Shown here piece by piece: positions 43,671 to 51,535 of a DNA stretch of 64,000 nucleotides. Source of the DNA: Kiritimatiellia bacterium (lineage in GTDB: Bacteria; Verrucomicrobiota; Kiritimatiellia; RFP12; UBA1067); assembly GCA_017403825.1 (NCBI GenBank), contig JAFRDO010000091.1:1-64000 (forward strand), in the 5' to 3' direction. The notes beneath the pieces were generated by a model. It saw only the letters and a list, made by a program, of their open reading frames with translations, was not told the DNA's origin and did no database searches. Each line of letters begins with the position of its first letter. Position 1 is the stretch's first letter. Both the position numbers and the translations under genes were made by a program.

Positions 43671-45642
43671 ACTGAAAATAATATACAAAGATCAAGGCGA
43701 CGACTATCATAGCTATGTACTGAGCGAAGATGGACAATGCGATCCAATTGATCCTATCCCATATTATATGGGATATGGTCAACATGACAAAGATGTCGCT
43801 AAGGACAGGCCTCTTACATTGGTAGAAGCGAAATTGAGTGGGAGTTTTACTAAAGACTCTGAATATTGGTTGCAAGTGGGATTCGATCCAGATGTCATAG
43901 CAGAAGCACGGCCAAAAAATGGTGTTGCCATATTTCGTTATCGCAAGAAATCGAAGTTTAGACTTTTTCAATCCACAATGGGAAGTTCTCGTCTGCGACT
44001 TTTAGAAGTGGTGTACAATGAGGATGATGAGCCGGACATTCGCCGAGAGGTTTTGTCCGTGCATGTGTTTGTTGAGCCTCCGCGCGAGAAGGTAAAGCAA
44101 TTCACAAGTATGATAAAGGATATGCATGAGGCACCTCCATTTTTCCAGGATTACTACAGGAGGCAGATGTTATTATGCGGATTTAGGACAAATTGGGATG
44201 AAGGGTATTCTTCGTATGCCGATCCTGATGATGAATTGAGGGCTGTTAAGCAAGTCTTGGATGAATTGCGAGAGCCAATGGATTACATTACCAAGGCACC
44301 CAAAACGTCGTTCGGTTTTGTCGATAGAAAGCTCTTGGTGGAGAGGATAAGACACTGTCGAGGCAGAGTCGCACGAAAGTTAGAGCGATTGTCAGAATCC
44401 AATAGTGGTGCAGATCGAATTGTAACTAGCTTTAAAGTTGCAAATTATGAAGTTACTGCCCATGCAGTAATAAAGGAGTTTTTCTCCAGACTAATACTAA
44501 GGTGTGACGATATTAAGTCCTGCTTTGTTTCTAAGATAGAAAAGTTGAAGAATAAAATGGCGGAGTGCGGTAGTTTATATGAGAATCGTGATAGTAGACA
44601 TAATAATCCAGCCTATATTCGTCAGATGTCTAACATGAAGGAATTGCTTAAGAATTTTGAATCGAAAATAAAGGATGTCGACTCTGTCAAAGTTCGAGTT
44701 GAGAAGTTTCGTGGTATCGACATTTTTAAGAATGTATCCAAAGCAATGACAATCTTTGATGTTGAACGAACGGCTTTTTCTGGACACATTGGATATGAAT
44801 TGGCTTACGATATAATACTTAATTTTGAGAGATGCAGACATTCGTGGAAAGGATCTGCTTCCAAGAAATATAAAGTGCGGAAACTTACGTTTGATGCTGA
44901 TAGGAAAGAGAATGGCGAGAATAAATTCGCCAGGAAATATTCTATGGTTTATGAGTTCTGGTGCTATTATCGGTTGATTAAGGCGAGCGAAAGCATATGT
45001 GAATTTGTACATGGGCAAGAGTTGATGGCTGATGAAGGTTGTAGGTGCGTTTTTCGGAAAGGAGATGTCGAGCTGGTTATTGTGCATGGTTTTTCCGCTA
45101 GGGCAAACGCAAAGAATGATACTTGGGCTGAGTTTTGGTTGGAACAAGATTTTGACGATAGCAACAAAGGAAATATCGGGACAAGGGAGCTCACACCGGA
45201 TTTTGCATTTATATTCAAGAATCTCAAATCTGGCAAGTCAGAATGGATTGTTGCAGACGTAAAATCTGACGGAAGTATGAAAAAAAGAATAATAAAAAGG
45301 CGTGAGAAGTATCTTGAAAAAGTCAGGCGCAAGGATTCGTTAACCCGAGACGAGGATAGTGGAGCGTCACAATCGTGGATATTATATTCAGGAGAAGATG
45401 AGTATTCGTCGGGTGGTGTTGAATGTCCCCCACCTCGGTTCGAGGAAAATGGCTTTGAGGATCTTTATGGGGGAACGAGCGCATACTCATTTTCGCCGGA
45501 AGGTGGGATTGAATATAAGAGGAAAAGCGATTTGCCTCGTGGACATGTCCATGCAAATATTGAATCACTTGGGGATGATAACAAACCCTTTGAGGATTTT
45601 ATCAAAGGAGAGTTTGCTACCATGGAAAGAGAATTGATGTAG
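43660..45642 (+). CDS. DUF2357 / McrC-like PD-(D/E)XK nuclease
   Basis: A 660-residue protein with the layout of DUF2357-containing McrC relatives: a long N-terminal and central helical region, then a C-terminal restriction-endonuclease fold. Catalytic residues can be placed at Asp514 (ELTPDFAFIF) and Asp533-Val-Lys535 (IVADVKSD). The motif FARKYSMVYEFWCYYRL before it matches the region preceding the nuclease core in the family. The start MKLELK at 43660 overlaps the McrB-like gene. The partner is the McrB-like ATPase upstream; the target DNA is unknown. It is followed after a short gap by the RNA-polymerase-like gene. Confidence 0.8.
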   Translation: MKLELKIIYKDQGDDYHSYVLSEDGQCDPIDPIPYYMGYGQHDKDVAKDRPLTLVEAKLSGSFTKDSEYWLQVGFDPDVIAEARPKNGVAIFRYRKKSKFRLFQSTMGSSRLRLLEVVYNEDDEPDIRREVLSVHVFVEPPREKVKQFTSMIKDMHEAPPFFQDYYRRQMLLCGFRTNWDEGYSSYADPDDELRAVKQVLDELREPMDYITKAPKTSFGFVDRKLLVERIRHCRGRVARKLERLSESNSGADRIVTSFKVANYEVTAHAVIKEFFSRLILRCDDIKSCFVSKIEKLKNKMAECGSLYENRDSRHNNPAYIRQMSNMKELLKNFESKIKDVDSVKVRVEKFRGIDIFKNVSKAMTIFDVERTAFSGHIGYELAYDIILNFERCRHSWKGSASKKYKVRKLTFDADRKENGENKFARKYSMVYEFWCYYRLIKASESICEFVHGQELMADEGCRCVFRKGDVELVIVHGFSARANAKNDTWAEFWLEQDFDDSNKGNIGTRELTPDFAFIFKNLKSGKSEWIVADVKSDGSMKKRIIKRREKYLEKVRRKDSLTRDEDSGASQSWILYSGEDEYSSGGVECPPPRFEENGFEDLYGGTSAYSFSPEGGIEYKRKSDLPRGHVHANIESLGDDNKPFEDFIKGEFATMERELM

Positions 45643-45687
45643 GTGTGTGATTATTGGATGAGCAACGGCACAATGGGGAGCCATGTT

Positions 45688-48600
45688 ATGGAAGACAATA
45701 AAGCAAACTGGCTAACGTTTGATAGCGAGTCCGTGAAAGAATGGAACGACCATGTGTCGGCTGTTCTTTCGCAGATATTGGGGCAGGACGTTTCTGTCCG
45801 CTTGCGTCTTCCTTCTAAGGAGCGGGCAGAGAAATGCTGGCTTGGTAATCGAACATTATGCGGAGAAATTGAAATCCTGTCTAATGATGATTCAAATAAG
45901 AGTCGCACGCTCTCGGGAATCCCTATTCCCATAGATGGGGTTTTTATTGTCGCTTCAGAGGAGCGTGCGCAGGCGCTTGTGTGGAATTCATGGCTTGCCG
46001 AACAGTCAGGCGTTCGGTTCGTCTATCCTGCCGGGAAAACGAAGCGAGAGGATAAGAAAGAGATTGAATTTCGTATTGGGTTCCCTGATGGTTCGCATGC
46101 GCGATTAAGTGCGAAACTTCCGAATGATTCAAATGGGCGCCTGCAGTGGGATGCGTCATCGGATGAAGATTGCGAGCGGCTGCAGAATTTGATGGATACC
46201 ATGCCATTCGGGTCGTTGTGGGGTGGGGCTCAGGATCGCAAAGAGCTTGTGCCCGAATGGCTAAAGGAGGCTTTGAATGGTAAGGCAAAGGATGTGATTG
46301 AGGCTGTGCGCGAACATGCGGATGAATTGATGCCGCCTGTTGATCAAGACGATCTTGCGCACCGCGTCGTGGTTTCTTTCCCACGTTGGCTTGCGTTTCG
46401 CCTCTGTAAACTATTGTTTGAAAAGCACAATGAGGAGAAGCGTAATGAGGGGGAAGATATTTTCTCAGAAGAAGTGGCTAAATATGTTTCCGACCGCTTG
46501 GTGCCGCTGAATGGGCTGAAGCGAGATGGTTTTGTCTCCCCTGTCATACCGAACAACGCACTGGAGCTGATGGCAAGCATCACCGGCATAAAGCGCTACC
46601 TTGTCAAGCGAACCAAAGCACTTTGTATCCCGTTGGATTTCCGCCAGAACCACCCGTCGTTTCGTGGCCGGATTTGTCCGATTGAGACGCCTGAATCCGA
46701 AATGATTGGTCTCTCGTTGCAGCTGGTTCGGGATGCACGTGTTAATGCCGATGGCGAGATTATCGCGGCTAAGGGGGCTATGGAGCAGCATGGTGGAGCC
46801 ATGGGGAGTGTTGGCTGGGGAGTTTCGATGATCCCCTTTGCGCAGCACAATGATGACGCCCGGAACATGTTGGGCGCGAAGAACCTCAGGCAGGCAACAC
46901 CCGTCTCTGGATGTTGCGCTCCGCTTGTAAAGACCGGCGCGGAGTGCGAACTCGCCGAGAAGATGAGGTGGCTTATAGGTATTGGTGTATGCCCAAATAC
47001 CATCGATAGGAATGGAGATCTTGCGCTTGGACGCGATTTGCTTGTGGCTTATATGTCGTGGGACGGCTGGAATGTGGATGATGCGATTGTTGTCAGTCGA
47101 AATACCGCAGAAGAAATGGCAATTGCAGAGCGCAAGTGGTTCTCGCGCGAGATTAGCCCGGAATGGGTTCCGCTGTGGAAGAGGGCTGACAATTGCACGC
47201 CTCTACAGCAAGGAGATGTCATCATATCCTTTTCTAATGGTGGCAAGAAAAAGCTTGTCATGCGGTATGAGGATCCGAATCCTGCCCGGATTTCCAAAGG
47301 GCCATTCTTTCCGCCAAATGGAGGGGGTGGGGATTCTGATATGACGCGAGAGGTGTCTCGTCGTTTGTCATTCGAACTAGAGAAAGAGGTGCCGCTTGGC
47401 CCCGGTGACAAGCTGATGGGGCGGCATGGCAACAAGGGTGTGGTCGCTATAGTTCTTGATGAAGACAAAATGCCGCGTCTACCTGATGATTCTCGGTTGC
47501 CAGAGAAGTTACGCGGAAAAGCCGTAGATGTCCTGCTCAATCCTCATGGTGTGTTGTCTAGGATGAACCCAGGTCAGCTTCTTGAAACACATCTTGGTTG
47601 GTTGCTTCATACCGGGTGGAATGGGGCTAACTCCTTGAAAAGTGGCGGAGTGGCGCCAGAACTTGGTTGCTTAGACAACGCGAATCTTGACCATGATGCA
47701 ATTCGCCACGCCCTTGAGGCAAGTGGGCTAGACCGGCATGGATGCATCCAATTGGTGTTGCCAGATGGGTCGAAGACGGAGAACCCTGTACTCGTTGGGT
47801 TTGAGTACTTTGTCCGGCTTCATCATGTGCCAGAGTTTAAAGCGCAGGCACGATGTGGTGGTTTGGATGCAAAATATTCGTCTACCACTAGGCAGGCTGC
47901 GCATGGACGTCGAATTGGCGGCGGGCAGAGACTGGGGGAGATGGAGGTGTGGGCGCTTGCTGCATACGGCGTGCCGCATATTCTTGAAGAGATGCTGGGC
48001 GCGAAGTCCGACGTTGAATGGGCGAGCGAATGGAAAGCTGAAGGAGCCCCGCCTGTAAAGGCGCTGTTTTCTGGATTCCCGCGAGTTGCGCGAGATTGGC
48101 TTTGGGCGCTTGGGATTGACATGGAGCAGGCAGGGGCAGACAAGGTTCGATTCTCGTTAATGTCAGAAGAGACGATCAGGGAATGGATTGAAGACAATGG
48201 TGCGCAGCGTGTGTCGTCTGCCGGTGGTGTTTCTAAGGAGCCAACAGCTTCGTTTGTCTGTCCCAAAGGATGTGGGATGCCGTTTGGCAATGAGAAGCTG
48301 CCAAAAGGTAGTGGTGACAACAAAAACACCAATGCGCTCAGAGTTAAGAGTGTTTTGCGCAGCTGGGGGTATGATTGCACCGAGCCGATTCATCCAATGC
48401 CAGGTCAAGGCATGGGACCTGCGGTCTTTGAGTGGGATTTAACTCCGATTGAGGGTGCTCCCAAATGTACTCTTGTTGTGACGCTAAAAGACTATGACCC
48501 GCAGAAAGACTGGATAAAGGCTGAGATTGTTCCTAAGCCTGGAATGCAACCTCCTAAATGGCCGGTTGGCCTGGAAAAGATGACTTGTTACGGGAGGTTT

Positions 48601-50859
48601 TGCAAGGGGAAGGGGGAGAACATATCGGCAGGAGATCTTCTTAGCTCGTTATGCAAAGAGAAGCAGAAGCGCGAAAAGGGGCCGACGCTGGGAGACTTCT
48701 CTGTCACATGTCCTCACCACGCGACTATCCCTCTGAAACCGATGCCTCCATACGGGTGTTATTACAAAACCGATCCGGGCAGTATATTTGACGAAGTTAT
48801 TTTTGGCGATTGGAGGAATCTGGAGCTGTGCGATGACAAATGGGGATATATTGAACTTCCAGAGCCAGTTGACTATCCATACGGTGCCTTTGGCATATCG
48901 GAAGAGAAGTTGGGGTCGTGGGGGCTGGAGTTGCCCAAACTAACAATCATACCAGTCCTTCCGATTCGCTATCGTCGGCCTTTTCCGGATATATCCGACA
49001 ATGCGGCAATCTGCGAAGAGATCAATAACTGCTATCGTGAACTGGTTCGGGCATGTGGAACGAAAGATAAAGAAAAGCGTATGACCGAAGTTAAGACAGC
49101 GGTCAAAAAGCTGTTCGAGGAAATTGCAAATCGTCTGGACAAAAAGGATGGATTGTTGCGTCGCGAAGGACTGGGGCGTCGCGTGGATCGTTCATTCCGA
49201 TTGGTCATTACGCCAAATCTCGAATTGGAATGGGATAAGGTCTGCGTACCGACAGATGTCCTGTGGGAATTGATGGGAGACAGAGTATTAGCTTCGTTTA
49301 TGGGGGCTGAGACAAGCAATCCTGCAGATTCGGAAACGGTTGCGCCTGGATCAGGGGATGATGAAATTGTGCTGCGCGTTGGATGGTGGTGGAATAAGTC
49401 CGCTTCTTCGCTTACAGACAATGAGAAGTACAAGCTGCTTCGCGACTATTTAAATGAGCGTCCGCAATTGATTCTGCTCAATCGTCAACCGACACTTCAT
49501 CGTCATGGCTTTCAGGCATTTTACCCTGAGCCATTGAGACCTGAAGACGGCGAGGCACTGCAGATATCGCCGCTCTGTTGCAAGGGCTTTGCTGCTGACT
49601 TCGATGGGGACGAGATGGTTGGGCACTATCCTGTATCTGACGAGGCCCAGAAAGAGGCTGTTGTAATGTTGCCGCGCAATAATCTTCGTATGATAGGCAC
49701 GGGGAAGGCCTCGGCACAGTATGACCGTGACTTTGTGACTGGACTTGAGATTGTCTATGAGAACCAAGCGAAGTATAAGAAAGAGATTGATGATATCAAG
49801 CTCGATTACAGGGCTCGCAATTTGTTTGATGAGAAGTTTGATGAGCCTGGCAAGTTCGGCAAGAAACTTATTGATGAGTTGTCCAAGGAGAATGGTGAGA
49901 AGCCAGCAAAGGCGATTGTTGCGCTCGCCAGGCTGTCATATCACGCATGCACGTGTAGAGGCGTGTCCTTTGGATTCTATGATTTATTAGACCTTAGTTC
50001 GCGAGTTGGAAAGATGGAGAAGCAAGTCATGCTCGACAAACTGCGTGGTGCGTCCGATCTGTCTGCCGGAGAGAAGTCAGTTTTAGACATGGTCTTGTCG
50101 GGTGCAAACGGCAAAGACCAAATACACCAGATAATTGGTTCACGTGGCAAGTTGCATGTGGACTTGGAGCATTTGGGGTACTCAGAAAACCGAATCTCGG
50201 ATAAGGCCAAGAAGTTCGATTGTTCGCTCGTTCATGGGATGTCGTGGGACGAAATGTTCTGGTCGTCGTTAAATGCTCGCACCGCCATGTGCAATAAGAA
50301 GCTTGGTGCAGGTAAGGCTGGTGATCTGACCCGTCGCCTTGTGTTTATGCTCTGGCCGAAGGGACAGGAAGGCATTGTTGCGGCGCAGGCAATAGGTGAA
50401 AGGGGGCTTCAGGTTGCGATGCAGGGGTTCCATACGGGTGGAAAGGGAATCGACATCGAGCATTCCCGTGCGCTGTTCTTAACCGGGGAAGTTGAGGAAA
50501 AGGGGAAGCCTGGACATCGAGATTACATCCGGGATGACGATAAGGTTGGTTTTGTAAATGCGATTAGAAATAATGGTAAGACCGAATACGCGGAAACCGA
50601 ATACGCGGAAATTGACGATAAGTATCTGGAAATCCTCTGGGAGTCACTGAAGAAGAAACGAGAGGCAAAGAAAAATAGTGTGACAACCGATAAATCGACG
50701 GACAAAACGTTTACGGATATTCTTTTTCAGAGGCAGAAACGGCAGATATTTGAACTTGCGATAAGCGACGGTGTGTTGTCACTTGATTCACCATTTGCCA
50801 AGGTGATGTTCAATCGCTGGGGGCATCGCGAAGAGACTTTCGGGAAGGAGGATGCTTAA
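45688..50859 (+). CDS. single-chain beta-beta' RNA polymerase homologue
   Basis: A 1723-residue protein in which a beta-like half is fused to a beta'-like half. Beta motifs: CPIETPESEMIGLSL at residue 330 and GDKLMGRHGNKGVV at residue 573. Then a Cys cluster (CPKGCGMPF, residue 858). Beta' motifs: GYIELPEPVDYP and IIPVLPIRYRRPF like the N-terminus of beta', NRQPTLHRHGFQAF at residue 1265, the absolutely conserved catalytic ADFDGD at residues 1303-1308 (three Asp), and a trigger-loop block GERGLQVAMQGFHTGG at residue 1570. It is far shorter than cellular beta plus beta' and lacks many lineage inserts. ATG 45688 with GGGGAG 7 nt upstream is preferred over a GTG at 45643. It follows the McrB/McrC-like pair and precedes a sigma-54-like gene. 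The sequence therefore looks catalytically competent; its promoters and role are unknown. Confidence 0.9.
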   Translation: MEDNKANWLTFDSESVKEWNDHVSAVLSQILGQDVSVRLRLPSKERAEKCWLGNRTLCGEIEILSNDDSNKSRTLSGIPIPIDGVFIVASEERAQALVWNSWLAEQSGVRFVYPAGKTKREDKKEIEFRIGFPDGSHARLSAKLPNDSNGRLQWDASSDEDCERLQNLMDTMPFGSLWGGAQDRKELVPEWLKEALNGKAKDVIEAVREHADELMPPVDQDDLAHRVVVSFPRWLAFRLCKLLFEKHNEEKRNEGEDIFSEEVAKYVSDRLVPLNGLKRDGFVSPVIPNNALELMASITGIKRYLVKRTKALCIPLDFRQNHPSFRGRICPIETPESEMIGLSLQLVRDARVNADGEIIAAKGAMEQHGGAMGSVGWGVSMIPFAQHNDDARNMLGAKNLRQATPVSGCCAPLVKTGAECELAEKMRWLIGIGVCPNTIDRNGDLALGRDLLVAYMSWDGWNVDDAIVVSRNTAEEMAIAERKWFSREISPEWVPLWKRADNCTPLQQGDVIISFSNGGKKKLVMRYEDPNPARISKGPFFPPNGGGGDSDMTREVSRRLSFELEKEVPLGPGDKLMGRHGNKGVVAIVLDEDKMPRLPDDSRLPEKLRGKAVDVLLNPHGVLSRMNPGQLLETHLGWLLHTGWNGANSLKSGGVAPELGCLDNANLDHDAIRHALEASGLDRHGCIQLVLPDGSKTENPVLVGFEYFVRLHHVPEFKAQARCGGLDAKYSSTTRQAAHGRRIGGGQRLGEMEVWALAAYGVPHILEEMLGAKSDVEWASEWKAEGAPPVKALFSGFPRVARDWLWALGIDMEQAGADKVRFSLMSEETIREWIEDNGAQRVSSAGGVSKEPTASFVCPKGCGMPFGNEKLPKGSGDNKNTNALRVKSVLRSWGYDCTEPIHPMPGQGMGPAVFEWDLTPIEGAPKCTLVVTLKDYDPQKDWIKAEIVPKPGMQPPKWPVGLEKMTCYGRFCKGKGENISAGDLLSSLCKEKQKREKGPTLGDFSVTCPHHATIPLKPMPPYGCYYKTDPGSIFDEVIFGDWRNLELCDDKWGYIELPEPVDYPYGAFGISEEKLGSWGLELPKLTIIPVLPIRYRRPFPDISDNAAICEEINNCYRELVRACGTKDKEKRMTEVKTAVKKLFEEIANRLDKKDGLLRREGLGRRVDRSFRLVITPNLELEWDKVCVPTDVLWELMGDRVLASFMGAETSNPADSETVAPGSGDDEIVLRVGWWWNKSASSLTDNEKYKLLRDYLNERPQLILLNRQPTLHRHGFQAFYPEPLRPEDGEALQISPLCCKGFAADFDGDEMVGHYPVSDEAQKEAVVMLPRNNLRMIGTGKASAQYDRDFVTGLEIVYENQAKYKKEIDDIKLDYRARNLFDEKFDEPGKFGKKLIDELSKENGEKPAKAIVALARLSYHACTCRGVSFGFYDLLDLSSRVGKMEKQVMLDKLRGASDLSAGEKSVLDMVLSGANGKDQIHQIIGSRGKLHVDLEHLGYSENRISDKAKKFDCSLVHGMSWDEMFWSSLNARTAMCNKKLGAGKAGDLTRRLVFMLWPKGQEGIVAAQAIGERGLQVAMQGFHTGGKGIDIEHSRALFLTGEVEEKGKPGHRDYIRDDDKVGFVNAIRNNGKTEYAETEYAEIDDKYLEILWESLKKKREAKKNSVTTDKSTDKTFTDILFQRQKRQIFELAISDGVLSLDSPFAKVMFNRWGHREETFGKEDA

Positions 50860-50860
50860 G

Positions 50861-51535
50861 ATGGACATCGGGCTTGGTATACGGCATGAACAGCGGACGA
50901 AGCAGACTCAGGAGCAACGAGCCGCAACACAAGCTAGGATTGATTTAGTTCGTTCGGCGTCGCCTATGGAAGTTCAGCGCTGCCTACAGGAATTGGAGCA
51001 GCGCGGGTGCATTGTTCAGGACATTTCTGCTGGATATGAAGAGCTGGCGATAGATGAGGAGCTTGCCGAGGAAGAGTTTGACGTGGAGTGGGATTTTTCG
51101 GATGAAGATGCATTGACGCTCGAAAATGATGAGAGGTTGTCTGAGGTCTCTGAGACAGGGCCTTTCTTGTTGGCTGTCGCGTATGTGCTTCGCGTATTTC
51201 GCGATGGAGATGGTGGGGTTGAAATAGACGTGCCAGAGATGGGGTGCGAAACATATATTGGGCGCGATGCGCATGGCAAAGATATACTGCAAGAACTCAG
51301 TCGTCGTCGGGACGCCTATCGCGCAATTGCTGAGTGGCTTCTAGGATCTTATGCCATGAAGCAGGCAGACACCCCAGTCGAATTTCTTTCAATTCATCAA
51401 CCGATTGCGCAGACAGATTTCATAAAGAAACATGACCTGGGGATTCCAATGTCGTCATTCGCAAAGTACTTGGTCGCTGCCCAGCTTGCTTGGAACACAG
51501 GAAGCATTCCTTTGCGACGGCTTTTCAAGAAGTAG
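50861..51535 (+). CDS. short sigma-54-like protein
   Basis: A 224-residue protein. The N-terminus (LGIRHEQRTKQTQEQ, SPMEVQRCLQELEQ) resembles region I of sigma-54 (Gln-rich, with L/Q spacing and an EL.Q segment). The middle is very acidic. The C-terminal 80 residues follow the sigma-54 pattern: SRRRDAYRAIAEWLL at residue 147 corresponds to the RR.TL..VA..IV helix, and DLGIPMSSFAKYL followed by GSIPLRRLF corresponds to the region before the RpoN box, where HESTVSR and G.F.LK.FF are usual. The RpoN box itself is not recognisable. The ATG at 50861 is chosen for its spacing from AAGGAGG (50845-50851), which overlaps the polymerase stop. It is probably the specificity subunit of the polymerase homologue; the assignment is by eye. 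Confidence 0.6.
   Translation: MDIGLGIRHEQRTKQTQEQRAATQARIDLVRSASPMEVQRCLQELEQRGCIVQDISAGYEELAIDEELAEEEFDVEWDFSDEDALTLENDERLSEVSETGPFLLAVAYVLRVFRDGDGGVEIDVPEMGCETYIGRDAHGKDILQELSRRRDAYRAIAEWLLGSYAMKQADTPVEFLSIHQPIAQTDFIKKHDLGIPMSSFAKYLVAAQLAWNTGSIPLRRLFKK

Noticed and set aside
45643..45687. GTG start giving 15 extra residues for the RNA polymerase homologue
   Set aside because: The ATG at 45688 has a clear GGGGAG ribosome site at good spacing and the upstream 15 residues look unconserved.
45688..50859. Housekeeping rpoBC fusion as in Helicobacter or Wolbachia
   Set aside because: It is far shorter than those fusions, lacks the usual ribosomal-protein neighbours (rplL and rpsL), and has AT-richer codon use than the flanking chromosome.
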